Notes under the pieces: model-generated
Seen by the model: the letters and a program-made list of their open reading frames with translations, nothing else
Database searches by the model: none
Told to the model about the DNA's origin: nothing
Source: UBA1858 sp045106935
GTDB taxonomy: Bacteria; Pseudomonadota; Gammaproteobacteria; UBA4575
Reading direction: 5' to 3'
Length of the DNA: 64,000 bases
NCBI GenBank assembly: GCA_045106935.1
Contig: JBGCFN010000010.1
Coordinates: 5,638 to 69,637, forward strand
Part shown: piece by piece, positions 52,871-61,876 of the stretch
Layout of the letters: each line of letters starts with the position of its first letter
How positions within the stretch are numbered: position 1 is the first letter of the stretch
Made by a program: the position numbers and the translations under genes

Positions 52871-52913
52871 TTAGAATGGTTCTAAAAACGGCGCAAGATT
52901 AGAATAAGTCTAA
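52871..52913 (-). promoter_or_regulatory. Paired Fur/PerR-like palindromes upstream of rubrerythrin
   Basis: Two 15-bp imperfect palindromes lie between rubrerythrin and xseB: TTAGAATGGTTCTAA (52871-52885) and TTAGAATAAGTCTAA (52899-52913). Both have the same left half and 7-1-7 geometry, with centres 28 bases apart. The first is also part of a 17-bp perfect 7-3-7 palindrome. The pattern resembles PerR or Fur boxes. The regulator is not identified; no fur or perR gene is in the window. Confidence 0.55.
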
Positions 52914-52989
52914 ATATTTGTCAACATTATTGCACCTATACACTGCCCGTTTAACAATACACCCAACTCAGCAAATTCTGGAGAAACTT

Positions 52990-53253
52990 GTGCCACGTAA
53001 AAAAGCGGCCCCTAAGATAGACTTTGAAAAATCATTAGCCAAGCTCGAAGAAGTCGTCGAGAAACTCGAGTCTGGCGATCAACCGCTTGAAGAGGCGCTC
53101 AAATTATTTGAAGAAGGCATCTCATTAACTCGCGGATGCCAACACGCACTTAAACAAGCCGAAGAAAAAATCACTATTCTCAGCCAACAAAATGAAGAAT
53201 GGCTAACGGAATCTGAGGAATCTGTAGGAGACTTTCTTGACGGCGCTAACTGA
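52990..53253 (+). CDS. xseB: Exodeoxyribonuclease VII small subunit
   Basis: XseB assembles with XseA into exonuclease VII. From the GTG at 52990 the protein is 87 residues, with the family core IDFEKSLAKLEEVVEKLESGD-type sequence and GISLTRGCQHALKQAE. GGAG lies 6 bases before this GTG. The longer frame beginning with TTG at 52918 has no ribosome site and exceeds the family length, so I reject it. Its end overlaps ispA by 17 bases. Confidence 0.93.
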   Translation: MPRKKAAPKIDFEKSLAKLEEVVEKLESGDQPLEEALKLFEEGISLTRGCQHALKQAEEKITILSQQNEEWLTESEESVGDFLDGAN

Positions 53254-54130
53254 ATACTTAGCCACATGTAGTCAACGTGTAGAATCATTCTTCGATAATC
53301 ATCTCCCCAGTAAAGACCAAGCACCGACGACCTTACATGGCGCAATTCGCTACTCTGCAATGAATGGGGGTAAACGGATTCGTCCAGCGTTGGTTTACGC
53401 AACAGGAGAAGCATTAGGCCTTAGATCAGACGACATTGATTGTATTGCGGGTTCTATCGAGTTGATGCATAGCTATTCATTAATCCATGACGATTTACCC
53501 GCCATGGATGATGACGATTTAAGACGTGGAAAGCCCACATGCCACCGCGCATTTGATGAGGCGACAGCCATTCTTGCAGGTGACGCCATGCAGGCATTGG
53601 CATTTTCGGTATTAACTGACCCGGCCATTCCTGGCCCTAAGGCTGAGATACGCACACAACTATGTCACCAACTAGCACATGCCGTTGGTTCCTTGGGCAT
53701 GGCTGGCGGCCAAGCGATGGACTTAGCCGCGGTCGATAAAACCATTTCTATTGAATCACTTGAGTACATACATCGACAAAAGACTGGTTGTTTAATTCGC
53801 GCTTGCATTGACATGACTCAAACATGTTGCACTACACTGACCCAACAGCAGCGCTCAAGTCTGTTAAAGTTTGGCGAACATCTTGGCATTGCCTTTCAAA
53901 TTCGCGACGATATCTTAGACGTCATCAGTGATACAGACACACTGGGTAAACCACAAGGTTCGGACAGCGATCAGAACAAACCAACGTATGTCAGTCTTTT
54001 AGGGATTGAAGAATCTGAAAAACGCTGTGATGATTTTTACAAACAAGCCTTAGAATGCTTAGAGGATTTTAAAAATTCATCTCAATGGTTACGCAGCCTT
54101 GCCGAACACATTGTTTGTAGACAGCATTAA
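53237..54130 (+). CDS. ispA: Farnesyl diphosphate synthase (IspA-type)
   Basis: IspA condenses DMAPP/GPP with IPP. The first aspartate-rich motif DDLPAMDDDD is at 85-94 and the second is DDILDV. KRIRPALVYATGEALG and the FKNS... C terminus complete the polyprenyl synthase fold. The length of 297 residues is typical. The start is TTG with GGAG 6 bases upstream, and it overlaps xseB by 17 bases. The order xseB-ispA-dxs is conserved. Confidence 0.96.
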   Translation: MTALTEYLATCSQRVESFFDNHLPSKDQAPTTLHGAIRYSAMNGGKRIRPALVYATGEALGLRSDDIDCIAGSIELMHSYSLIHDDLPAMDDDDLRRGKPTCHRAFDEATAILAGDAMQALAFSVLTDPAIPGPKAEIRTQLCHQLAHAVGSLGMAGGQAMDLAAVDKTISIESLEYIHRQKTGCLIRACIDMTQTCCTTLTQQQRSSLLKFGEHLGIAFQIRDDILDVISDTDTLGKPQGSDSDQNKPTYVSLLGIEESEKRCDDFYKQALECLEDFKNSSQWLRSLAEHIVCRQH

Positions 54131-54157
54131 TAATTAGCGTGATAACTTAACATTAGT

Positions 54158-56059
54158 ATGGAAACTAACGAATATCCGACACTCGATAAAATCGAGCTAC
54201 CCAAAGATTTAAGGGATTTACCTTTAATCGAGGTCCCCAATGCTTGTGCTGATCTTCGCAAGTATTTACTCGCATCTGTCTCAAAAAGTGGCGGCCATTT
54301 TGCCGCAGGTCTTGGTGTAATAGAACTCACTGTAGCTTTACATTATGTATTCAATACCCCACAAGACAAATTACTTTGGGATGTTGGCCACCAGAGTTAC
54401 CCGCATAAGATTCTCACTGGGCGTAAACATCAAATTGAATCTATCCGCACGCGCGGTGGCTTAGGCCCATTCCCATGTCCAGAAGAAAGTGAGTATGACT
54501 GCTTTACGGTCGGCCACTCCAGCACATCTATTGGAGCCGCCTTGGGCATGAATTTATCTTTTCAGTTAGATAATCGCCCGCAACAAGCAGTGCCCATTAT
54601 AGGTGATGGCGGACTCACTGCCGGCATGGCTTATGAAGCGCTGAATCATTTGGGTGATATCCGTGCAAACATGCTGATTATTCTCAACGACAATGAAATG
54701 TCTATTTCACCGAATGTTGGGGCAATGACAAATTATTTGACTCGCATGCTATCTGGCAAAGTTTTTTCTACAGTGCGTGAAGGCAGCAAACGCTTGCTGA
54801 AACCAATGCCGCCGATGTGGGAATTAGCACGCCGCACAGAAGAACATGTCAAAGGAATGTTTGCGCCCGGCACATTGTTTGAAGAAATGGGTATTCGTTA
54901 TTTTGGCCCGGTGGATGGACATGATTCTGTTTCACTGGTTAAAACACTGCGCAATATCAAACAAATAGAAGGACCTAAAATTCTTCACGTAATCACTAAA
55001 AAAGGCAAAGGATATTCGCCTGCTGAGAATGACCCTGTTGCTTATCATGCAGTTCCTACATTTGACCCTAATATAGGCGTAGAAAAAAAATCTGGCACAG
55101 TAAAGAAACAAACTTATACACAAGTATTTAGTAATTGGATCTGTGATATGGCAAAAAAAGATTCTCGCTTAGTTGCCATTACCCCTGCCATGCGTGAAGG
55201 TTCAGGATTAGTTCGTTTTCAAAAAGAATTTCCTGATCGTTACTATGATGTAGCCATCGCAGAACAACATGCCGTGACTGTCGGCGCGGGACTAGCGATT
55301 GCAGGTCACAAACCTGTGGTCGCCATTTACTCGACGTTTTTGCAACGCGCTTACGATCAATTAATACATGATGTTGCTGTACAAAACTTACCAGTGTTAT
55401 TCGCTATTGACCGTGCTGGCGTTGTTGGACCGGATGGTAAGACGCATGCCGGAAGCTATGACTTAAGTTTTTTAAGATGTATTCCCAACATGACTATTAT
55501 GGCACCGGCCAATGAATGTGAGACACGACAAATGCTTCAAACTGGATTTGAAATTAATGGCCCCAGTGCGATTCGATATCCACGTGGTACTGGCCCAGGC
55601 AGTACTACACTAGATAACTTTGAAACTATTGAAGTTGGCAGTGCTGACGAAGTTCGGCAAGGTGAAAATATCGCGATCTTATCTTTTGGTTCTACACTAG
55701 CCAATTCATTAGAAGTCGCGAATCAAATTAATGCCACAGTAGTGAATATGCGTTTTATTAAGCCCATCGATACAAAGATGATTACTCGCATAGCCACGAC
55801 ACACACCTTAGTCGTCACGATAGAAGATAATGTCGTTATGGGTGGCGCAGGTAGCGCTGTCAACGAAGTGATCGCGGCTCAACAATTATCGGTAAAATTG
55901 TTGAATTTAGGTCTTCCTGACCAATTTCAAGAACATGGCTCACGCGAAGAATTACTTGCTGATGCAGGCCTTGACTGCCATTCGATTGCTAGCAAAATCA
56001 ATGAAATATATCCGCTGAGGGATTGCGAAGCTAAAAGTGCTCACGTAGTATCAGGGTAA
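54158..56059 (+). CDS. dxs: 1-deoxy-D-xylulose-5-phosphate synthase
   Basis: Dxs is the first enzyme of the MEP pathway. The thiamine diphosphate motif is GDGGLTAGMAYEALNHLGDI with NDN downstream, and the transketolase-like domain includes AEQHAVTVGAGLAI and DRAGVVGPDGKTHAG. The length of 633 residues is standard. It follows ispA by 27 bases. Confidence 0.98.
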   Translation: METNEYPTLDKIELPKDLRDLPLIEVPNACADLRKYLLASVSKSGGHFAAGLGVIELTVALHYVFNTPQDKLLWDVGHQSYPHKILTGRKHQIESIRTRGGLGPFPCPEESEYDCFTVGHSSTSIGAALGMNLSFQLDNRPQQAVPIIGDGGLTAGMAYEALNHLGDIRANMLIILNDNEMSISPNVGAMTNYLTRMLSGKVFSTVREGSKRLLKPMPPMWELARRTEEHVKGMFAPGTLFEEMGIRYFGPVDGHDSVSLVKTLRNIKQIEGPKILHVITKKGKGYSPAENDPVAYHAVPTFDPNIGVEKKSGTVKKQTYTQVFSNWICDMAKKDSRLVAITPAMREGSGLVRFQKEFPDRYYDVAIAEQHAVTVGAGLAIAGHKPVVAIYSTFLQRAYDQLIHDVAVQNLPVLFAIDRAGVVGPDGKTHAGSYDLSFLRCIPNMTIMAPANECETRQMLQTGFEINGPSAIRYPRGTGPGSTTLDNFETIEVGSADEVRQGENIAILSFGSTLANSLEVANQINATVVNMRFIKPIDTKMITRIATTHTLVVTIEDNVVMGGAGSAVNEVIAAQQLSVKLLNLGLPDQFQEHGSREELLADAGLDCHSIASKINEIYPLRDCEAKSAHVVSG

Positions 56060-56110
56060 TTAGCAAATAATACCCTACAAATTCTACTTATTTATCAAGA
56101 GGTTAGAAAC

Positions 56111-56920
56111 ATGAGCGCGAGCGCTGGAGATGTCGCAACATCGATCCCTGACACACAAAATAAAGCAGACACGCGTCAGATACCGATTGATAAGGTCGGA
56201 ATCAAAGGAATTAAACACCCTGTGCGTGTGCTAGACCGCTCCGGTGGAGAACAAAACACTATTGCTGAATTTAATATGTATGTGAATTTGCCACACAATT
56301 TTAAAGGCACTCACATGTCTCGTTTTGTCGAAATTCTTAACGAGTATGAACGGGAAATTTCAGTCAAATCTTTCAACGATATGTTGGAAAAAATGGCTGA
56401 GCGACTTGAAGCAGATTCAGGCCATATTGAAATGACCTTCCCATATTTTGTAAAGAAAACAGCACCTGTTAGTGGGGTCGAAAGCCTTCTTGACTATCAA
56501 GTATGTTTTAAAGGCGAAATTAATAATCAAAAAGCACGAACAGATGTTGTTGTGCTTGTCCCTGTGACTAGCTTATGCCCTTGCTCAAAAAGTATTTCTG
56601 ATTATGGTGCGCATAACCAACGTTCGCACATTACAATTTCTGTACGCATTCAAGATTTCGTTTGGATAGAAGAATTAATTGAGATGGTTGAGCAACAGGC
56701 ATCATGTGAGCTTTATGGTTTACTAAAACGCCCAGATGAAAAATTTGTTACTGAAAGAGCTTACGACAACCCTAAATTCGTTGAAGACCTAGTTCGTGAT
56801 ATTGCCACTCAACTTAACAACGATGATCGTATTGACGCGTACACAGTTGAATCAGAAAACTTTGAGTCTATTCACAACCATTCTGCATACGCTTATATAG
56901 AAAAAGACAAACGCGCTTAA
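56111..56920 (+). CDS. folE2: GTP cyclohydrolase FolE2 (type IB)
   Basis: FolE2 converts GTP to dihydroneopterin triphosphate, the entry point for folate and for the preQ0 precursor of queuosine. It differs from FolE in being less dependent on zinc. The 269-residue protein has the active-site cysteine in SLCPCSKSISDYGAHNQRSHI (Cys156/Cys158) and the family GVESLLDYQVCFKGE segment. AGAGG lies 8 bases upstream of the ATG. I found no Zur-like palindrome upstream. The last codons form part of the terminator that follows. Confidence 0.95.
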   Translation: MSASAGDVATSIPDTQNKADTRQIPIDKVGIKGIKHPVRVLDRSGGEQNTIAEFNMYVNLPHNFKGTHMSRFVEILNEYEREISVKSFNDMLEKMAERLEADSGHIEMTFPYFVKKTAPVSGVESLLDYQVCFKGEINNQKARTDVVVLVPVTSLCPCSKSISDYGAHNQRSHITISVRIQDFVWIEELIEMVEQQASCELYGLLKRPDEKFVTERAYDNPKFVEDLVRDIATQLNNDDRIDAYTVESENFESIHNHSAYAYIEKDKRA

Positions 56921-56934
56921 CGCGCGTTTTGTTT
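56909..56934. terminator. Bidirectional terminator between folE2 and bamC
   Basis: AAACGCGC (56909-56916) and GCGCGTTT (56922-56929) form an 8-bp GC-rich stem with a 5-base loop. TTGTTT follows on the plus strand and GTCTTTTTC on the minus strand, so it can serve both convergent genes. It overlaps the last codons and stop of folE2. Confidence 0.7.
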
Positions 56935-57997
56935 AACCTGTGGTTCGAAACACTTGGTACGCACTGAGGATTTGATTCAAGATTAAGCGCGCGTCGTGTT
57001 CTGAGACCACACCTCCTTCATTATCATCAGCAAAATGCACTGTAATTAATGTCTGTGAATTTTGTGGTAATAAATGCACTTGATAACGCGAGCTCTGCAA
57101 TGCAATATCTGCAGGCAAATCCAAATTACTCGCATCAATAAAATAAACACCTTTAGCTCGACTTTGCTCGAATATCTCTAAACCTGTTCTATCTAACGCT
57201 ATACCTGTACGTCGCCATACTCGACTATATTGATCACCGACAAATAAGACAGGGATACCATCAATATCTTGTAAGTCTATATGTAAGCGTGGGCCTTGCG
57301 CATTGGCGACTTCAAATATCGCTTCTTGGCGAGACTTACCCATGTGTTCCATCAAATTAACCATCACTTCGGCTTCCGTTTCTGGGTCACTTCTCGCGAT
57401 CGTCCAAACGCCGCCTTGTTCTGTAATCGCTTTTAATTCTGCCTTACGTTGACTGACAAAAATATTGGTTACCGCATTCGGTTCTCGTTCAACACGTACA
57501 CGGAACTTACTTCGTGTGGCAGCGACTTCACGGCCATTCGTGATTCCACTGTTACTAGAGTCAATTTGTTCAATCCATTCAGTTTCCATAATCCCAGTGG
57601 TGGGTGTATCCCTGTTTAGTTGGACGCCTTGATTCGCCCAAAACGAACGTAACAGTGGCCAAATATTGACGGGGTCTACTTCAGCTTCCAACCAACGCAA
57701 ATCACCTTCTCGACGTAGTGACACATCGACAAATTCAGGTGCCACACTGGCATCGATTGCTTTACCATAAGTTTCTAATGCGCTCACTCTGTCATTCGCT
57801 GTTTGCGGAATCTCTAAACTTTCATCCCATTCAGGCGTCACTAATTCTGGCGGTGCTTCTAATCCACCAATGCTTCCTGCCTCACCATATTTAGTCCCCG
57901 CAAACTTATTCACAAATGCACATGACTGCATAAGGGAGAGCGTAACAATTAATACACTTAACTTAACAATTTTTTTATACATGTTTATTTTCAACAT
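56933..57997 (-). CDS. bamC: Outer membrane assembly lipoprotein BamC
   Basis: BamC is a lipoprotein of the BAM complex. The signal peptide ends LMQSC with Cys26 as the lipidation site (if the first ATG is used; a second ATG at residue 6 is possible). The N-terminal disordered segment carries PPELVTPEWDESLEIP, followed by two helix-grip-like domains, with RVRVEREPNAVTNIFVSQR in the first. The length of 354 residues fits. Its start overlaps the dapA stop by one base (TAATG). Confidence 0.9.
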   Translation of the reverse strand: MLKINMYKKIVKLSVLIVTLSLMQSCAFVNKFAGTKYGEAGSIGGLEAPPELVTPEWDESLEIPQTANDRVSALETYGKAIDASVAPEFVDVSLRREGDLRWLEAEVDPVNIWPLLRSFWANQGVQLNRDTPTTGIMETEWIEQIDSSNSGITNGREVAATRSKFRVRVEREPNAVTNIFVSQRKAELKAITEQGGVWTIARSDPETEAEVMVNLMEHMGKSRQEAIFEVANAQGPRLHIDLQDIDGIPVLFVGDQYSRVWRRTGIALDRTGLEIFEQSRAKGVYFIDASNLDLPADIALQSSRYQVHLLPQNSQTLITVHFADDNEGGVVSEHDARLILNQILSAYQVFRTTG

Positions 57998-58872
57998 TAA
58001 AGGCAGCCAGCTTTTTTCAATGCGCTACGCAACACATCGTGATATTGCTTATCTAGGGGTGTCAACGGCAAGCGTAGCCCTGCTGGAATTAATCCCATTT
58101 CATGTAAAGACCATTTTGTTGGGATAGGGTTCGATTCAATAAATAAATCACGGTGTAGGTCTTCAATTTTAGCATTGAGTGCTTGAGCCTTTTCACGCTC
58201 ACCCGCCAGCGCTGCTTGACACATGTCATGCATAAGGCGAGGTGCAACATTTGCCGTCACCGAAATAACTCCCTGTCCTCCAGCCAAAATTGACTCCATT
58301 GCCTGGCAATCTTCGCCACTGACAATCATAAAGTCAGGACCACATAATTCTCTAATTTTTATTCCGCGATCTAATTCCCCAGAAGCCTCTTTAACTCCGA
58401 TAATATTATTAATCTTTGCAAGGCGAGCAACCGTCTCTGGCAACATGTCACAAGCTGTACGCCCTGGCACGTTATACAAAATCTGTGGGATATCGACTTC
58501 TTCAGCAACTTTTTTGTAATGCTGATATAAACCTTCTTGGGTCGGCTTATTATAATAGGGTGTCACCAATAAACAGGCATCTACACCTGCCTCGGCGGCA
58601 CAACGCGTAAGTGAAATGGCTTCCCAAGTAGAATTTGCTCCGGTACCACCAATCACAGGCACACGCCCATTGACGCGATCCACAACTCGCTTGATCACGG
58701 CACAATGCTCATCATGGTCTAAAGTCGCGGATTCACCTGTAGTGCCGGCAGGAATAATCACATCAGTGTTATTTTCTAGATGAAAATCGACCAATTTATC
58801 CAACGATTCAAAATCGACTGAGCCGTCTTCTTGCATTGGCGTGGCAATCGCAACCATGCTGCCTTTAAACAT
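57997..58872 (-). CDS. dapA: 4-hydroxy-tetrahydrodipicolinate synthase
   Basis: DapA condenses pyruvate with aspartate semialdehyde in lysine and diaminopimelate synthesis. The Schiff base is Lys161 in IGVKEASG, with Tyr133 and Arg138 (YNVPGRT) and the GTTGESATL motif. The length of 291 residues is standard. It is translationally coupled to bamC (TAATG). The usual next gene purC is absent. Confidence 0.97.
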   Translation of the reverse strand: MFKGSMVAIATPMQEDGSVDFESLDKLVDFHLENNTDVIIPAGTTGESATLDHDEHCAVIKRVVDRVNGRVPVIGGTGANSTWEAISLTRCAAEAGVDACLLVTPYYNKPTQEGLYQHYKKVAEEVDIPQILYNVPGRTACDMLPETVARLAKINNIIGVKEASGELDRGIKIRELCGPDFMIVSGEDCQAMESILAGGQGVISVTANVAPRLMHDMCQAALAGEREKAQALNAKIEDLHRDLFIESNPIPTKWSLHEMGLIPAGLRLPLTPLDKQYHDVLRSALKKAGCL

Positions 58873-59007
58873 TCATCTCTCCATGCGCTTTAAAATAGCA
58901 GGGAATAGTAATCGGCCATTTACCCCTTTACAAGCGTATCTTGGTCTTCGCACAGCTTTGACTCGGTGATTTAGGTTTGCGTCCATCAATTTCACTCGTG
59001 CGAGGGG

Positions 59008-60084
59008 CTATCCCTGCTCAGAAACCTGATTCTGCGCCTCCACTTTAGGCCAAGCATTGATGACAGCATTGATCAAAGTCGCCAGCGGAATAGCAAAAAA
59101 CACGCCCCAAATACCCCAAATGCCACCAAAGAATAAAACCGCGGTGATAATGGCGACCGGGTGCAAATTCACCACTTCGGAAAACAGTAGTGGGACAAGA
59201 ATATTTCCATCAAAAAATTGAATAACGCTATAGGCAATCAACACATAAGCGAACTCACTAGACAGACCCCACTGTGCATAGGCGATAAACATAACAGGAA
59301 GCGTAACGACCGCTGCCCCGGCATAAGGAATAATGACAGACAAACCCACCAGCACAGCTAATAACATCGCGTAATTTAAATCGAAAAATGTGAACGTCAC
59401 ATAACTCGCCGACAACACGATAAAAATCTCAATAAACTTACCTCGGACATAGCTGGCGATTTTCTGATTAACCTCAAACCATACTTCGTTCGTTAATTCA
59501 CGTTCTCCAGGAAGAAAATCCTCTAACCACTGCAAAATAATTGCTTTGTCTTTAAGTAAAAAAAACACCAGCAATGGCATTAAAATCAAATACACAAGAA
59601 TCGTGATCAACCCCACTACCGAGGCCAATGGTTTTGAAATAAGTGCATGCCCGAAACTCACTAACTCTCCCCTAATGAATGCAATCATGTCGTTGACTTG
59701 CTCTTCATTAATCAAACTGGGAAATCTTTCCGGCAATTGCATCAGTAACTGTTGACCTTGGCTTACCATTATTGGCAAGTCTTTGAAAAATTCTGTCAAT
59801 TGTTTCGACAATACTGGAATAAATACAAACAACAGCAACAGCAACACTGCCATAAAGATAGAAAACACAATGAATAGCGCAATAATTCTGGGGCTTTTAC
59901 TCTTCTGCAATAAAGTCACCGCACCTTCCAATAAGTAGGCGATGACAACGCTGGCTAATAAGGGAGCTAACAGCTTGCCAGCAAAAATAATGACAGCGAG
60001 ACCGCTAAGCAAAAACAGCAGTAAAATGACAACTTGAGGATCAGAAAAATGGCGGGTATACCAAGCACGCAAATAATCAAACAT
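59008..60084 (-). CDS. PerM/AI-2E transporter family protein
   Basis: This is an integral membrane protein of 358 residues with about eight hydrophobic spans and the family's conserved GLSVIIPYAGAAVVTLP and FFDGNILVPLLFSEVVNLHP segments. The family includes autoinducer-2 exporters and other permeases, so the substrate is not known from sequence. It lies upstream of dapA on the same strand, in an order seen in related genomes. The 135-base gap to dapA argues for a separate dapA promoter. Confidence 0.9.
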   Translation of the reverse strand: MFDYLRAWYTRHFSDPQVVILLLFLLSGLAVIIFAGKLLAPLLASVVIAYLLEGAVTLLQKSKSPRIIALFIVFSIFMAVLLLLLFVFIPVLSKQLTEFFKDLPIMVSQGQQLLMQLPERFPSLINEEQVNDMIAFIRGELVSFGHALISKPLASVVGLITILVYLILMPLLVFFLLKDKAIILQWLEDFLPGERELTNEVWFEVNQKIASYVRGKFIEIFIVLSASYVTFTFFDLNYAMLLAVLVGLSVIIPYAGAAVVTLPVMFIAYAQWGLSSEFAYVLIAYSVIQFFDGNILVPLLFSEVVNLHPVAIITAVLFFGGIWGIWGVFFAIPLATLINAVINAWPKVEAQNQVSEQG

Positions 60085-60152
60085 AGAAAACTAACAACCC
60101 AACTTGAATCAATATAATAGTATGAAGAAGCGTAGATACACGCAACATTAGG

Positions 60153-61088
60153 CTAGTCTTCGGATTTCGTTACTGCCAAATTATTGGACGCATCACTACA
60201 ATAAGCACGCGCATAATCAAGTAGTTTCTCCATTGCGCGTAATCTGAATTTTTGACGTTGACGCACAAACGAAAACGATCTTTCCATCGGCGGGTCTAAG
60301 GTTACCGCGACTAAGGTGCCTAATTTCAACTCTTTCTCAAGCGTGGCTAATGATGCAATTGAAATGCCCATCCCCGCTTCAACGGCACCTTTAATTGACT
60401 CAGGGCTACCTAACTCAAGCGACACATTTAAGTTATTTCGGTCCAACCCTAACTTCACCATGTGATCCATAATCACTTCTCGTGTACCAGAACCTTCTTC
60501 ACGACAGATAAATGGAAAGTTCATGACCTCTTCAAGTGGAATAGAATCTCGGCCGGCAATTTCATGATCTGGAGGAACAACGACAACCAGTTGATCGATT
60601 CGACACACTTCAACGAGTAAATTCTTATTTGACACAGGGCCTTCGACCACACCAAGGTCAATCATGCTATTTTCAACCATAGACACAATGCCTTCGGTAT
60701 TAGAGACCTTAAGCCTTAAATTAATATCCGGGAATTCAACCGTAAATCCACGAAGTAAAGCCGGCAACATATATTCAGCAATGGTGGTACTCGCCCCCAT
60801 GGTTAATGCGCCGCTCACATCACCGGTCAATTCTTTTACTGTATTTTCCATTTCGGCGTAAAGAGAAAATATTTGTTCCGCATATTCATAGGCCTTGTGC
60901 CCAGCATCTGTTAATGCGACTCGATTATGTGTTCGATCAAATAAACGCGTATCAAAATGGTCTTCAAGCTGGCGCACTTGGAATGTCACCGCGGGCTGAG
61001 TCATATGCAAAGTTTCCGCAGCTTTAGTAAAACTCAGCAGTCGTGCAACTGTATAAAAAACTTGAAGCCGGCGGTCAGCCATAAACAA
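60153..61088 (-). CDS. LysR-family transcriptional regulator
   Basis: This 311-residue LysR-type regulator has an N-terminal winged helix (RRLQVFYTVARLLSFTKAAETLHMTQPAVTFQVRQLE) and a substrate-binding domain from about residue 90, with LLRGFTVEFPDINLRLKV and FICREEGSGTREVI. The effector is unknown. The GSGTR segment is seen in CysB/CbbR-like members. It is upstream of the PerM-type gene on the same strand and divergent from the DUF4124 gene. Confidence 0.9.
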   Translation of the reverse strand: MFMADRRLQVFYTVARLLSFTKAAETLHMTQPAVTFQVRQLEDHFDTRLFDRTHNRVALTDAGHKAYEYAEQIFSLYAEMENTVKELTGDVSGALTMGASTTIAEYMLPALLRGFTVEFPDINLRLKVSNTEGIVSMVENSMIDLGVVEGPVSNKNLLVEVCRIDQLVVVVPPDHEIAGRDSIPLEEVMNFPFICREEGSGTREVIMDHMVKLGLDRNNLNVSLELGSPESIKGAVEAGMGISIASLATLEKELKLGTLVAVTLDPPMERSFSFVRQRQKFRLRAMEKLLDYARAYCSDASNNLAVTKSED

Positions 61089-61260
61089 TATTCCTTAAGT
61101 GGATTACCTGTACTTTATTAAGTATATCACTGTCTATACACGACATGATGCTTGAATTTTATTCAGCTCAGCGTCAGAACAATGTCTCCAGCCTGATCTC
61201 TTGTCGCGGATATGGTCAGCTCTGTCGTTTGCAGCCTATTTTATCGACGCTCGGCTCATC

Positions 61261-61286
61261 TGTACCAGGAAAGCTTCTGGTACAAT
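61261..61286 (+). promoter_or_regulatory. Palindrome overlapping an extended -10 element
   Basis: TGTACCAG (61261-61268) and CTGGTACA (61277-61284) form an 8-bp inverted repeat with a central GAAAGCTT. The right arm overlaps TGGTACAAT, an extended -10 match (TACAAT at 61281-61286). It precedes the DUF4124 gene by about 30 bases. It could be an operator or a transcript hairpin. A binding protein is not identified; the divergent LysR gene is a candidate by position only. Confidence 0.35.
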
Positions 61287-61315
61287 TTAATTATTACGAG
61301 ATTGGAGTTTTTATC

Positions 61316-61765
61316 ATGTGGAAATCAGTATTAGTGGTTGGAATGACTTTGACGGCAGTTTTAATAGCAGCGAATGCCAGCGCTCAAGCCTATAAATGGA
61401 CGAGCTCAACCGGCAATATAATATACAGTCAGACACCTCCTCCGATGGGTACCCCTTATGAGTTAGTGGATGATGCGAGCATTGCCTCTTCAAACTATGG
61501 CGTATCCAGAACTAAGGATTTACAAAAAAATCTAAATTCATCGCAAGAAGTACGAGAAAAGAAAAAAGTCGAGCAGCAGCAACTCGCAGAAAGTAATCAA
61601 ATTAAACAAGAGAATTGCGCACAAGCAAAAACCAACCTGACGTCATTGACCAGCCGTGGGCAAGTCACTATTAAAGAAGGCGATCTTTACCGTAAATTAA
61701 CTGAAGAAGAGCGCCAAGAGCGAATTACATCGGCGAATCAGAATATCGAGGAATTTTGTAATTAA
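61316..61765 (+). CDS. Secreted DUF4124 protein
   Basis: This is a periplasmic protein of 149 residues from the ATG at 61316, which has GGAG 8 bases upstream. A signal peptide of about 24 residues ends in ANASAQA. The DUF4124 domain begins YKWTSSTGNIIYSQTPPP, and a charged, probably coiled C-terminal half with two cysteines (ENCAQAK and EEFCN) follows. The longer frame from 61145 is rejected because it lacks a family match and would precede the signal peptide. The function is unknown. Confidence 0.82.
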   Translation: MWKSVLVVGMTLTAVLIAANASAQAYKWTSSTGNIIYSQTPPPMGTPYELVDDASIASSNYGVSRTKDLQKNLNSSQEVREKKKVEQQQLAESNQIKQENCAQAKTNLTSLTSRGQVTIKEGDLYRKLTEEERQERITSANQNIEEFCN

Positions 61766-61876
61766 CCTTCCCAATTCTTGTACCCCATTTAGCAATTACA
61801 TCGTCGGGCTTGCTTAGCGACTAAATCTGTTATTTACTGGCGCGCATTTCGCCAACAATTATTTAAAGATTACTCA

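Noticed and set aside
52918..52989. TTG start for a 111-residue XseB
   Set aside because: No ribosome site, overlaps the likely regulatory region, and family proteins are about 80-90 residues; GTG at 52990 has GGAG 6 bases upstream.
61145..61315. Upstream extension of the DUF4124 protein
   Set aside because: The extension would put 57 unrelated residues before an obvious signal peptide.
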